A stretch of 64,000 nt of DNA from JAEXOD01 sp043805435 (GTDB lineage Bacteria; Bacteroidota; Ignavibacteria; Ignavibacteriales; Melioribacteraceae): the NCBI GenBank assembly GCA_043805435.1, contig JAZDHY010000033.1, positions 43,384 to 107,383 on the forward strand, written 5' to 3'. This document shows positions 36,347 through 45,805 of this stretch, one piece after another. A program made the translations under genes and the position numbers. The notes below the pieces were generated by a model, which saw only the letters and a program-made list of their open reading frames with translations, searched no databases and was not told where the DNA came from. Position 1 is the stretch's first letter. Every line of letters begins with the position of its first letter.

Positions 36347-38443
36347 ATGGAAGGAAAAAAAATAGATGAACTTGAAATAAATATAAATGATATAATAAAC
36401 AAAAAAACACCCATAGGTAAAAAAGATTTTTTTGGCGGATTAACAAAAAACGAATTGATGAATGTTTTACGTTTAATGTACCTTTCCAGACAAATAGATC
36501 ATAAAGTAATGAACCTGCTTAAGCAGGGTAAAGCATTTTTCCATATGGGGGCTGCTGGACATGAAGCAGCACAAATAGCTTTTGGTTTGGCAATGAATAA
36601 AAAAGTTGATTGGGCTTTCCCTTATTACCGCGATTTATCTTTTATGCTTGCACTTGGAACAAAGCCCGAAGAGATATTTTTACAGGCTTTAGCCAAAGAA
36701 GCCGATTTAATGACAGGTGGACGGCAAATGCCTTGTCATTGGGCGTCAAAAGAGCTAAATGTGCCAACACAATCAAGTCCTACGGGTACGCAGTTTTTGC
36801 AGGCAGTCGGCGTTGCTTTGGCAAATAAAAAAATGGGTAACAACTCGGTTGTGTATGTCAGCAGCGGTGAAGGAACTACCAGCCAAGGGGAATTTCACGA
36901 GGCGGTTAACTGGGCCAGCCGCGAAAAACTTCCTGTTATTTTTGTAATTCAAAATAATCAATGGGCAATCTCCGTTCATGTTGAAGAGCAGACAGGCGGC
37001 AAAAATGCATCAGTAGTTGAGATGATGAAAGGATACAACAATTTATTACGGTTAAAAGTTGACGGTACTGATTTTCTTGCCGCAAATACCGCCGCCCTTG
37101 CTGCATTTAAATATGCCAGACAAGGGAAAGGTCCGGCACTTATTGAAGCAGAAGTAGTAAGATTGTTTTCTCATTCTTCCTCAGATGACCAAAAAAAATA
37201 CAGGCCTAAGGAATCAATTGAAGATGACCAAAAAAAAGATCCGCTTGAGTATTTCAGCAGTCTTTTAATTAAAAAAGGCGTGTTGACGGATTTGGCGTAT
37301 GACGAATTAAAAAAAGAAATAAATAATCATATAAATGAAAGTGCCGATTGGGCATTAAAACAGACCGAACCAAAAGCCGAAACTGCAGAATTATATGTTT
37401 TAGACGAAAGCGGTAAAAAAGATAAACTTGAATATTTTAAGGGTGAAAAAAACGGTAAACCGATTGTTATGGTTGATTCTATTAATCATGCTTTGCGTGA
37501 GGAAATGGAATATAACGAAAAAATCTATTTATTTGGTGAAGATGTTGCTGATGGCAAAGGGGGAGTATTTACATCAACTAAAGGACTTTCTACAAAGTTT
37601 GGTAAAAATAGAGTATTTAATTCGCCATTGGCAGAAGCTAGTATTGCCGGTGTGGCTATTGGTATGAGTTTGGCGGGATTAAAACCATGTACAGAAATTC
37701 AGTTTGGTGATTATATTTTTCCTGCTTTTCAACAAATAAGGAATGAACTAATTAATTTTAGATATCGTTCCAACAATTTGTTTGAAACACCCGTTGTAAT
37801 AAGGGTTGCAATTGGTGGATTTATTCATGGCGGTTTGTATCATAGTCAAAATATTGAAGCGTTTTTTGCGCATATGCCCGGTTTGTTAATTGCTTATCCT
37901 TCTAATGCCGCAGACGCAAAAGGATTATTAAAAACTGCTTTACGTCTTAACGATCCGGTATTATTTTTAGAGCATAAAGGATTATACAGACAAGGTTATG
38001 CTATGTCTGCTGAACCGGACAGCGAATATCTAATTCCTTTTGGTAAAGGCAATATAATAAAAGAAGGTAACGATTTAACTGTTGTTACATACGGCGCAAT
38101 GGTGCACGAATCCATGTTTGCTATTAATAAATTGGAAGCGGAAGGGTATTCGATAGAATTAATTGATATAAGAACAATTTTTCCGCTTGATGAAGAAACA
38201 ATATTTAATTCTATAAAAAAAACAGGTAAAGTAATAATTGTACACGAAGATACATTAACCGCCGGTTTTGGAGCAGAAATTGCAGCCCGAATTGCTGAAA
38301 AGGGATTTGAATATTTAGATGGTCCTGTACAAAGAATTGCGGCAAAAGATACTCCAATTCCTTATCATCCAAATTTGGAATATGCTATTTTGCCTACAAG
38401 GGAAAAAGTTTACAATGGATTTAAAAAATTATTAGATTACTAA
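36347..38443 (+). CDS. 2-oxoacid dehydrogenase E1 with fused alpha and beta subunits
   Basis: 698 residues. Residues ~30-340 are E1 alpha, with the thiamine diphosphate site SSGEGTTSQGEFHEA at ~172 and NN at ~204. Residues ~375-698 are E1 beta (LFGEDVADGKGGVFTSTKGL, FNSPLAEASIAGVAIGMSLAG, FGAEIAARI). The alpha/beta type decarboxylates pyruvate or branched-chain 2-oxoacids and acylates the E2 lipoyl arm. The fused single-chain form is common in Bacteroidota relatives. Pyruvate versus branched-chain substrate cannot be settled from motifs. GGGGAAATT precedes the ATG. Confidence 0.92.
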   Translation: MEGKKIDELEININDIINKKTPIGKKDFFGGLTKNELMNVLRLMYLSRQIDHKVMNLLKQGKAFFHMGAAGHEAAQIAFGLAMNKKVDWAFPYYRDLSFMLALGTKPEEIFLQALAKEADLMTGGRQMPCHWASKELNVPTQSSPTGTQFLQAVGVALANKKMGNNSVVYVSSGEGTTSQGEFHEAVNWASREKLPVIFVIQNNQWAISVHVEEQTGGKNASVVEMMKGYNNLLRLKVDGTDFLAANTAALAAFKYARQGKGPALIEAEVVRLFSHSSSDDQKKYRPKESIEDDQKKDPLEYFSSLLIKKGVLTDLAYDELKKEINNHINESADWALKQTEPKAETAELYVLDESGKKDKLEYFKGEKNGKPIVMVDSINHALREEMEYNEKIYLFGEDVADGKGGVFTSTKGLSTKFGKNRVFNSPLAEASIAGVAIGMSLAGLKPCTEIQFGDYIFPAFQQIRNELINFRYRSNNLFETPVVIRVAIGGFIHGGLYHSQNIEAFFAHMPGLLIAYPSNAADAKGLLKTALRLNDPVLFLEHKGLYRQGYAMSAEPDSEYLIPFGKGNIIKEGNDLTVVTYGAMVHESMFAINKLEAEGYSIELIDIRTIFPLDEETIFNSIKKTGKVIIVHEDTLTAGFGAEIAARIAEKGFEYLDGPVQRIAAKDTPIPYHPNLEYAILPTREKVYNGFKKLLDY

Positions 38444-38465
38444 TTTTAAGCAAAGAGGAATTTGT

Positions 38466-40070
38466 ATGAAAGTAAATGTTGTAATGCCTAAAATGGGCGA
38501 AAGTATTAATGAAGGTACCATTATTAAATGGCATAAAAAAACCGGTGATATTGTTAAAAAAGATGAAATTATTTATGAAATTAGTACTGATAAAGTTGAT
38601 ACGGAAATTCCATGTTCAGAAAATGGAATTTTAATTGAGATAAATGTTCTGGAACAGGAAACGGTTGAAGTTGGTACTGTTGTAGCTGTTATTGAAACTG
38701 AACCGGGTAAGGAATCGGAACAGATAAAAGAAGCTATAGTTGACGAAAAACTTGTTTTTGCCCCATCAACAGAACAGGTTGGCGGTGAATTGATTGATAT
38801 TCCAATGCCCAAAATGGGTGAGTCGATAATGGAAGGTACAGTTATAAAATGGTACAAACAAGTTGGTGACATTATTAAACTTGACGAGACTATTTTTGAA
38901 ATAAGTACCGATAAAGTTGATACCGAAGTTCCTTCACCTGTTGAAGGCATAATGACTGAAATATTGGTTGGTGAAAACTCTACCGTGCCGGTTGGAACTG
39001 TTGTTGCCCGAATTAAAACAAATACGGGGATAGTTCGTAAACCCATTGTTAAAGAAGAAAGCAAACTTGCAATTAAAGAAAATATTGTAAATATTGAAGA
39101 ACCAAAAGTTGATAAAATAAAAAATGAAAAAACAGACATAAATAGTTTCTTTTCACCATTGGTTTTAAGTATAGCGAATAAAGAAAATATCCCTTTTGAT
39201 GAATTGCAAAAAATTGCCGGAACCGGAATTAAAAACAGAGTAACTAAAAATGATATTTTGAATTATTTAAAATACAGAACTGATATTATTGAAATAAAAA
39301 CAAATATGGAAAAACCGTCACCGGTAATTAGTCCTAAAATTGTTTCATATTCCAACACGAACTCGGATATTGAAGTAATACCGATGAATAATATCAGACA
39401 AAAAATAATGACTCACATGCTTAACAGCCGCGATACTTCCGTACATGTAAGTGCCGTTATTGAAGTTGATATGTTAAAAATTCATAATTATATTCAGCAA
39501 AATAAAGCGTCTATTTTACAAAAAGAGGGCATTAAAATAACTTATCTTCCGTTTATTGCTTATGCGGTTATAAAAGCACTTAAAGAATTTCCATTTATTA
39601 ATGCGTCAATTAACGGAAAAGATATTATTTTAAAGAAGTATATTAATTTGGGTATTGCAGTTGCAGTTGAGCCCAACGGACTGATTGTTCCAAATATTAA
39701 AAATGCAGATGAAAAAAATATAAGAGGACTTTCTAAAAGTATTACCGAATTAAGTACAAAAGCCCGCAGTAAAGGTTTGGTGCCCGATGATATTATGAAC
39801 GGTACTTTTACAATTACTAATTACGGTGTTTTTGGTTCATTGTTTGGTACTCCTATTATAAATCAGCCCGAAGTGGCTATTTTAGGAGTTGGCACTATTA
39901 CTAAAAAACCGGTTGTTGTTGAAATTGAAGGAATGGATACAATTGCAATAAAGCCAATGATGTATTTATCATTAAGTCATGACCATAGATTGGTAGATGG
40001 AATGTTGGGTGGTAAATTTTTAAAATATATAAAAGACACTTTGGAAAATTTTGATACAAATATTGTTTAA
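38466..40070 (+). CDS. 2-oxoacid dehydrogenase E2 (dihydrolipoamide acyltransferase) with two lipoyl domains
   Basis: 534 residues. Two lipoyl domains have attachment lysines at 43 and 150 (both in EISTDKVDTE), a peripheral subunit-binding domain at ~224-268 (SPLVLSIANKENIPFDELQK), and the catalytic domain from ~300 with LSLSHDHRLVDGMLGG carrying the HxxxDG active site. It transfers the acyl group to CoA and forms the core of the complex. The genes for its E1, E3 and both lipoylation enzymes flank it. Confidence 0.94.
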   Translation: MKVNVVMPKMGESINEGTIIKWHKKTGDIVKKDEIIYEISTDKVDTEIPCSENGILIEINVLEQETVEVGTVVAVIETEPGKESEQIKEAIVDEKLVFAPSTEQVGGELIDIPMPKMGESIMEGTVIKWYKQVGDIIKLDETIFEISTDKVDTEVPSPVEGIMTEILVGENSTVPVGTVVARIKTNTGIVRKPIVKEESKLAIKENIVNIEEPKVDKIKNEKTDINSFFSPLVLSIANKENIPFDELQKIAGTGIKNRVTKNDILNYLKYRTDIIEIKTNMEKPSPVISPKIVSYSNTNSDIEVIPMNNIRQKIMTHMLNSRDTSVHVSAVIEVDMLKIHNYIQQNKASILQKEGIKITYLPFIAYAVIKALKEFPFINASINGKDIILKKYINLGIAVAVEPNGLIVPNIKNADEKNIRGLSKSITELSTKARSKGLVPDDIMNGTFTITNYGVFGSLFGTPIINQPEVAILGVGTITKKPVVVEIEGMDTIAIKPMMYLSLSHDHRLVDGMLGGKFLKYIKDTLENFDTNIV

Positions 40071-40095
40071 CATATAAATTTGATAGGTAACTAAA

Positions 40096-40995
40096 TTGAT
40101 TATTAATGAACATCAAAGAAAATTTAAAGAAGAAGCTGAACAGAAAAAAGGTGAATTAGGTAAACGCCCTGATTGGTTAAAAGTAAAATTACCAAGTGGA
40201 CAAAATTATAAAGACGTACTTTCTTTAATGCGTAACAGTAAATTAAATACTGTTTGTGAAGAAGCAAAATGCCCCAATATGGGCGAATGCTGGAATAATA
40301 GAACTGCAACGTTTATGATACTTGGTGATACCTGTACAAGAAGTTGCGGGTTTTGTAATATTAAAGTAGGTATGCCAAACGAACTTGATTTGGATGAACC
40401 AAGAAGAGTTGCAGAATCGGTTGAGCAGCTTAATTTGCGTCATGTTGTAATTACTTCGGTTAATCGTGATGAATTAAAAGACGGGGGAGCTTCTATTTTT
40501 TCTGAATCCATACGCCTGATAAGAGAAAAAATGAAAGATTGTACAATTGAAATTTTGATTCCCGATTTTAAGGGTGATGAAAATGCATTTAATATTATTA
40601 TGCAAAACCCGCCGGATATATTAAATCATAATCTGGAAACCGTAAAAAAATTATACCATGCCGTAAGGCCTCAGGCAAAATATGAAAGGAGTTTGGAATT
40701 AATTAACTGGTTCAAACAAAAAGGATTGCGCACAAAAAGCGGTATAATGGTTGGAATAGGTGAGGCTTACGACGAAGTTATTGAACTAATGCACGACCTT
40801 CGCAATCATAATTGCGATATTTTAACAATAGGCCAATATTTGCAGCCTACCCGCCAGCATTTACCGGTAGATAGATATGTTACTTTAGAAGAATTTGCAT
40901 TATATAAAGAAGAGGGACTAAAAATGGGCTTCCGTGCAGTTGAATCCGCTCCTTTGGTGCGTAGTTCATATCATGCCGATAAACACGCAAGGTGA
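40096..40995 (+). CDS. lipA: Lipoyl synthase
   Basis: 299 residues from TTG 40096. Two iron-sulfur clusters are evident: the auxiliary cluster cysteines in CEEAKCPNMGEC and the radical-SAM CxxxCxxC in TCTRSCGFCNIK, plus the C-terminal RSSYHA serine that completes the auxiliary cluster. It inserts two sulfurs into octanoyl-E2. It is the last gene of the dehydrogenase cluster, 25 nt after E2. Confidence 0.96.
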   Translation: MIINEHQRKFKEEAEQKKGELGKRPDWLKVKLPSGQNYKDVLSLMRNSKLNTVCEEAKCPNMGECWNNRTATFMILGDTCTRSCGFCNIKVGMPNELDLDEPRRVAESVEQLNLRHVVITSVNRDELKDGGASIFSESIRLIREKMKDCTIEILIPDFKGDENAFNIIMQNPPDILNHNLETVKKLYHAVRPQAKYERSLELINWFKQKGLRTKSGIMVGIGEAYDEVIELMHDLRNHNCDILTIGQYLQPTRQHLPVDRYVTLEEFALYKEEGLKMGFRAVESAPLVRSSYHADKHAR

Positions 40996-40999
40996 AAAT

Positions 41000-41147
41000 A
41001 AGTTTAAGTGTTTAAGGTTAAAGTTTAAGTGGGAAAAGAATTTTGAGTTTTTAATTCTCAATTTTTAATTAAAAAATAAAACAAATTTAAATTTAAGTTT
41101 GAGTGTTTAAGGTTAAAGTTTAAGTGAAAAGAATTTTGAATTTTAAA
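41000..41147 (+). repeat. Two direct copies of a ~50-nt heptamer-periodic repeat flanking an AATT heptamer tract
   Basis: Copies at 41000-41050 and 41095-41147 share AAGTTTAAGTGTTTAAGG, TTAAAGTTTAAGTG and then GAAAAGAATTTTGA. Between them (41045-41070, minus orientation) are AATTAAA/AATTGAG units like those at 12693-12852. No gene is present from 40996 to 41377. Confidence 0.8.
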
Positions 41148-41188
41148 TTATCAAAACCCTTCTTCTGTTTTATCCAAAATATGATAAG

Positions 41189-41230
41189 TATGCCTAATTG
41201 TAAAACGAGCTTCAGCTCGTTTAGGTTTTT
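41189..41230 (+). repeat. Palindromic repeat with TATGCCTAATTGTA leader
   Basis: TATGCCTAATTGTA (41189-41202) leads into AACGAGC-TTCA-GCTCGTT (41204-41221). The same leader precedes GCAAGC-TTCA-GCTTGC at 63313-63328: shared frame and loop, different arms. Confidence 0.8.
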
Positions 41231-41377
41231 AATAATGTTTGCAATTCAAAAATTGGATGTCGGAGCATCTTAGCAAAACTAGTTCTATCAATTTACTGAA
41301 AAATAAAAATACAAATTTGCTAATCAAAGAGAATCCATTTTATTTTAATAATAATATATTCATATCCAAAATTATTT

Positions 41378-42037
41378 TTATAACACACTTCTCCATTTAC
41401 TAATATATAAATAATTTTCCCAGAATTTTTTTAATTCGAAATGTGACTTAGAAGTTGGGTGCTCTGCAAAGCTCCAAAAATCATTTGGATGATTTTTTAA
41501 TGACTCTAATGATCTAATAAAAACATCGGAACTTCTTATCTCAATATTTGTTTCTTTGTTGTAATCAATTCTCCATTTTTTTGCATCATTACTGTCCCAA
41601 TTTTGTTTATCACCAGCAACAAGTATAAAACGAAAACGTGCGACAGCTCCAAAAATTCTTTTTTTTGCGTCTGGATTTTCATCAAAATATCGGCGCCAAG
41701 ATTTTATTTGTTCAATTGCATGGTTTAATTCAAACGAAGGGTCGTTGTTTTTTATAAAAATTTTCATTTTTGGTCTTTCAATTTCAACTAAAACCCACTC
41801 TGGACCATCAGAATTATCATTTAACCATGCGAAATCACACCTCAACTTTCCATCAAAATTGATTTCATGAAAGACAGGTGGTATTCCACTTTTACGAAAG
41901 TATAATTCATAAAATAAAAACGAATTATTTTTTAAGACATTTAGAAGTTCTGATTCGGAATTATTTTCAAATGCAGATTCTAAATCTTTGCTAACTTTTT
42001 CAATGTCCCATGGTGAGAACATCTCTTCTAAATTCAT
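41378..42037 (-). CDS. Shedu-like DUF4263 nuclease-fold protein (probable single-gene phage defence)
   Basis: 219 residues from ATG 42037, preferred over a start 48 nt upstream because AAGGAC sits just before it. The Shedu nuclease pattern is visible: Asp68 in RCDFAW, Glu85/Glu87 in VLVEIERP, and the downstream helix NHAIEQIKSWRRYF (His106, Gln110, Trp114). Shedu (SduA) is known as a one-protein anti-phage system with a PD-(D/E)xK fold. In place of the canonical final Lys the sequence reads E-R-P-K. It lies alone between repeats and is divergent from an unknown gene. Confidence 0.78.
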   Translation of the reverse strand: MNLEEMFSPWDIEKVSKDLESAFENNSESELLNVLKNNSFLFYELYFRKSGIPPVFHEINFDGKLRCDFAWLNDNSDGPEWVLVEIERPKMKIFIKNNDPSFELNHAIEQIKSWRRYFDENPDAKKRIFGAVARFRFILVAGDKQNWDSNDAKKWRIDYNKETNIEIRSSDVFIRSLESLKNHPNDFWSFAEHPTSKSHFELKKFWENYLYISKWRSVL

Positions 42038-42430
42038 TAATGTTGTCCTTAGTAAAATTATAAAAAGAAAGATAGTAAAAAACAATAATAAAATAAATTC
42101 TTGATGACGAATTATTTTCTTGTTAATTCAAAATCACAAAGTAATTTAATGAAATATAGTATAAGCCATTTAGTAAGGTTTATATATTTATATCATAGGT
42201 AAAGAACATATTAGCTTTATTTACTTTTATTATAAAATAACACAATGTTATATAATATTAAATAGTTGTCAACAAGGGGAAAATATTGCTTAAGATAATT
42301 AAAGAATTTATATCCTTTGATTCAAAGAAATAATTAATTATTTTATAATTTAAATGCAGGTGAAAATAGTATTTTCTAAATATTGCAGGAATATTTTTTG
42401 TTAATTAATTAACACTTAAAGAGATGGATA
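42038..42430. other. Divergent intergenic region with one tiny possible reading frame
   Basis: 393 nt of very AT-rich DNA between two divergent genes. At 42286-42333 a TTG start with AAGGGGAAA in front opens 15 codons (MLKIIKEFISFDSKK) and stops. It could be a leader peptide or the stub of a lost gene. Nothing else is recognisable. Confidence 0.4.
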
Positions 42431-43117
42431 ATGGTAAGAGGAAAAGCTGAGAAAATTGAAAACTTTGTTGAACAAATACAGTTTTTAGAAAAATCTTGTC
42501 GTGAATATGACAATGGAGAAATTAACGAAATAAAGAGAATATCGGTTCATTTAAGAAATTTATTGAAAGATTCAAAAAGTGTTAAGTCAGCGTTAGAACA
42601 CCTAGAAGAAAAGACAAATCTCAAGTATTGGGATTCTTCCACAAAAAATTTTGGTTTTTGTAATTATAAAATTAATAACATGCAACACTGTACTGTTTTT
42701 GATGTAGGTGTATATATGGGACTAGTAATGAAAGAAATTTCAGGAATAAATGGTTCGTATACATATCATTTTTCCCCCTTATTTAGGGAACCTGATTGGC
42801 AAAATCAAGGTTATTTAGATTTTTCGAGGTGGTATTCACAAGTGATTTATTTTGATCCCAAAGGTTCAAAAATAACTAGAGAAAAACTAATCCTAACGGT
42901 CGCTGAACAAGATGGAGGCAGTCATTTTGACTTAAAAGTCAATGATCATTATTACAAATTTAAACAGAAGGATTCCTTAAGTTTGATAGTTAACGGTAAA
43001 AAAGTTGTTTTTGAAAATAATCCTGCTTTTGCTTCATTACGACAAATTGCTCATGAATTGCTAGTAAGTATTAAAAACAGCGAATTGTCTAAATTAATTG
43101 AGGAATCTGTAAATTAA
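42431..43117 (+). CDS. Uncharacterised protein with an N-terminal helical RxLLxDxxxxxS motif
   Basis: 228 residues, not assigned. The N-terminal ~65 residues look helical and hold RISVHLRNLLKDSKSVKSAL, reminiscent of a widespread uncharacterised family with I-R-x-L-L-x-D-x-x-x-S. The middle (~75-165) is aromatic and beta-rich (YTYHFSPLFREPDW, FSRWYSQVIYF), and a basic C-terminal part contains GGSHFD. AAAGAG precedes the ATG. Its neighbours are a divergent Shedu-like gene and a GT9 gene, so it may belong to a small accessory island. Confidence 0.7.
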   Translation: MVRGKAEKIENFVEQIQFLEKSCREYDNGEINEIKRISVHLRNLLKDSKSVKSALEHLEEKTNLKYWDSSTKNFGFCNYKINNMQHCTVFDVGVYMGLVMKEISGINGSYTYHFSPLFREPDWQNQGYLDFSRWYSQVIYFDPKGSKITREKLILTVAEQDGGSHFDLKVNDHYYKFKQKDSLSLIVNGKKVVFENNPAFASLRQIAHELLVSIKNSELSKLIEESVN

Positions 43118-43300
43118 TAAATTTTCGTAATTAAGATTAAATCTGATAAAATTATAATATTAAGCGATCATTTAATCAGACTTGGTGCTTTTAATTAAGA
43201 ATCGAAAACTAAAAAATCAAAATAGCCATTCACCTTTATCCTTTAATTAAAAAATGTTATATTTAAAGTTCGCAAATTTATATGTTGGTAAATTTATTAA

Positions 43301-44284
43301 TTGATAAACTTTAATAATAAAAAAGTATTAATTATTCGTTTCAGTTCGCTTGGTGATGTTTTATTAACAACACCAATATTGCGTGCTTTAAAAAAATCAT
43401 ACCCGACTGTTACAATTCACTATTTAATAAAAAATGAAGTTAAAGAAGCTATTTTATTTAATCCTTATATAGATAAAATTATTGTATTTAATAAAACTGA
43501 TAAACTGACTGATTTGCGAAGTAGTATCAGGCTGGAAAAATATGATTATATTATAGATTTGCACGATAATTTACGCAGTATGTATATAACAAAAGGATTA
43601 AATGTTTTTAGAATAAAAAAACCTACGCTTAAAAAATATCTTTTAGTAAAATTTAAAATCAATCTGCTTAAACAAAATAAATCGGTTGTTGAAATGTATG
43701 CTGCCGCAATTCCGGAATTTAAGCTTGACAACTTAGGGCTTGAATTATTTTTGAATAAAGGGGAGAATGTACCCTGTGTTGAAAATAAAACAATAGGAAT
43801 TTGTCCCGGAGCAAAACATTACACAAAAAGATGGGAATATAACAGCTACAAAGAGTTGATTTTATTATTAACAAATTCGGGTTACAAAGTATTACTTTTT
43901 GGCGGTACGTACGATATGGAAATGTGTAAACATCTTGCCGATAATAACAAAAATGTTGAAAATATAAGCACTGATAATGATCTTATTGCAATGGGCAAAA
44001 ACATGCTTAGATGTAAATTAATTGTTGGTAATGATAGCGGGCTTATGCATACGGCAAGTGCATTAAAAGTTCCTGTAATTGTAATATTTACAGCAACGGT
44101 TAAAGAATTTGGTTTTGCCCCTTATAAAGCAAAATCTATTATTATAGAAAATAATAAAATTACCTGCCGTCCTTGCAGTCATATTGGTAAATCGGTTTGC
44201 CCAAAAAGACATTTTAATTGCAGCAAAACTATTACTCCGTTATTAGTATTTAATAAACTACAAAAATTTTATGATGGACTATGA
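43301..44284 (+). CDS. Glycosyltransferase family 9 (heptosyltransferase-like)
   Basis: 327 residues. The start is TTG 43301, directly after an in-frame stop; no ATG or GTG lies before the conserved N terminus. GT9 motifs: RFSSLGDVLLTTPILRALKK, ICPGAKHYTKRW and VGNDSGLMHTASALKVP, with a typical cysteine-rich end CRPCSHIGKSVCP. These enzymes add heptose or a related sugar to the LPS inner core. The stop overlaps the ATG of the Kdo transferase by 4 nt, which supports a core-LPS role. Confidence 0.88.
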   Translation: MINFNNKKVLIIRFSSLGDVLLTTPILRALKKSYPTVTIHYLIKNEVKEAILFNPYIDKIIVFNKTDKLTDLRSSIRLEKYDYIIDLHDNLRSMYITKGLNVFRIKKPTLKKYLLVKFKINLLKQNKSVVEMYAAAIPEFKLDNLGLELFLNKGENVPCVENKTIGICPGAKHYTKRWEYNSYKELILLLTNSGYKVLLFGGTYDMEMCKHLADNNKNVENISTDNDLIAMGKNMLRCKLIVGNDSGLMHTASALKVPVIVIFTATVKEFGFAPYKAKSIIIENNKITCRPCSHIGKSVCPKRHFNCSKTITPLLVFNKLQKFYDGL

Positions 44285-45564
44285 AAATATTAAATTATTT
44301 ATTTTATAATTATGTTGTTCTTCCTTTACTTTATCTGTTTTTTCAGTTATTGCAAATTTTTAATAAAAAAGTAAAATCGGCAATAAGTGATAGAAAGCTG
44401 CTGTTTTTAACCTTGCCTGATAAAATTAATAATCTGAAACAGGGCAATAAAATTATTTGGTTCCATTCATCCTCAATGGGTGAATTTGAACAGGCTAAGC
44501 CTATTATTGAAAAATTAAAGCAAAATGATAAAATAAGTATATTTGTGTCATTTTTTTCTCCTTCGGGTTATAACAATTCGTTAAAGTATTCATTTGCAGA
44601 TGCAATTTCTTACATCCCTTTTGACACTGTTTGGAATATGAAAAGGTTTATTAACATGGTTAAACCCGATTTGGCTATTTTTATGCGTTATGATATATGG
44701 CCAAATACAATTTGGGAATTAAAAAAAAATAATATCCCTTCCTTTATTGTTGATGCTACAATGCGTGCCGATTCAAAACGTAAACTTCCGTTTTCAAAGG
44801 GCTTTCATGTCGATTTGTATTCTGCTATTACACTTATTTTAACCGTATCAGAAGCGGATAAAAAAAACTTTGAAGATTTTGAAATCAGCAGCCAAAAAGT
44901 AACTGCTGTTGGTGATACCCGTTTTGATAGAGTATATCAAAAAAGTTTACAAGCCAAAGATAAAAAACTGTTTTGGGATGGTATGTTTGCAAATAAAAAA
45001 GTGGTAGTACTTGGCAGCAGCTGGGAAGCCGATGAGGAAGTAATAATTCCCGCTTTCCTTAAACTATGCAAATATGATAAAGACGTTATTTTAATAATTG
45101 TACCTCACGAACCAACTATTGAACATCTTGAAAGAACCGAAAGTGTTTTGGGCAATCAAGTAAAACATATTCGTTTTTCTTATCTAAATAATTATACAGA
45201 TGAACAGATTATTATAATTGATTCGATAGGAATATTGTTAACATTATACTTTTATGCAGATATTGCTTATGTTGGAGGCAGCTTTAAACAAGGAATTCAT
45301 AACGTGTTAGAGCCTGCTGTATATGGAATTCCGGTAATGTTTGGCCCTAAAATACAAACAAGTCAGGAAGCACAAATTTTAGTACAAAAAGGTGCCGGAA
45401 TTTTAGTCAGGGATAAAATGGAAGCATATAAAGCTTTACGCAAATTGCTAACCGATAAAACTTATTGCGAAAGTTTAGGTAAAATTGCCGGCCGGTATGT
45501 TTCAAGCAATATAGGTGCTACCGATAAGATAATCCATGAAGTTTATAAGGTTTTGGATAAATAA
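44281..45564 (+). CDS. waaA: 3-deoxy-D-manno-octulosonic acid (Kdo) transferase
   Basis: 427 residues of the GT30 fold. An N-terminal membrane anchor (YNYVVLPLLYLFFQLLQ) is followed by WFHSSSMGEFEQAKPII, with the conserved catalytic-type Glu, then RYDIWPNTIWELKK, SSWEADEEVIIPA and GGSFKQGIHNVLEPAVYGIP. It transfers Kdo to lipid A precursors, so the organism makes a Kdo-type LPS. Coupled by a 4-nt overlap to the GT9 gene. Confidence 0.95.
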   Translation: MKILNYLFYNYVVLPLLYLFFQLLQIFNKKVKSAISDRKLLFLTLPDKINNLKQGNKIIWFHSSSMGEFEQAKPIIEKLKQNDKISIFVSFFSPSGYNNSLKYSFADAISYIPFDTVWNMKRFINMVKPDLAIFMRYDIWPNTIWELKKNNIPSFIVDATMRADSKRKLPFSKGFHVDLYSAITLILTVSEADKKNFEDFEISSQKVTAVGDTRFDRVYQKSLQAKDKKLFWDGMFANKKVVVLGSSWEADEEVIIPAFLKLCKYDKDVILIIVPHEPTIEHLERTESVLGNQVKHIRFSYLNNYTDEQIIIIDSIGILLTLYFYADIAYVGGSFKQGIHNVLEPAVYGIPVMFGPKIQTSQEAQILVQKGAGILVRDKMEAYKALRKLLTDKTYCESLGKIAGRYVSSNIGATDKIIHEVYKVLDK

Positions 45565-45635
45565 CGGTTTATTTTCCACATGAGGAAAAGTTTTTCTAAT
45601 TTATTATGGGAACACGGAATTACAATCGAAGTATT

Positions 45636-45745
45636 GGTGGCACTTCTCTGAAGTGCTAGGGATTTTGGGGTGGTATTTGGTTACAAACATGGCACAGCTC
45701 TGCCGTGCTTTTCCAGTTTGTCTTCGATAATTATAAACACCATCA
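45636..45745 (-). repeat. Palindromic repeat pair (minus orientation)
   Basis: GCACTTC-TCT-GAAGTGC (45640-45656), then a G-rich spacer ending in GGTTACAAACATG, then GCACAGC-TCT-GCCGTGC (45692-45708, one A-C mismatch), then ATAATTATAAAC. Order and frame match the 23147-23250 copy. Confidence 0.85.
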
Positions 45746-45805
45746 TGAATTTATTTATTATATCATGTTATTCATATTAATCCCAAAAATCATAGTCCAT
45801 ACAAT

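Noticed and set aside
38573..39139. 188-codon minus-strand ORF inside the E2 gene
   Set aside because: Its apparent internal repeat is only the antisense of the two lipoyl domains.
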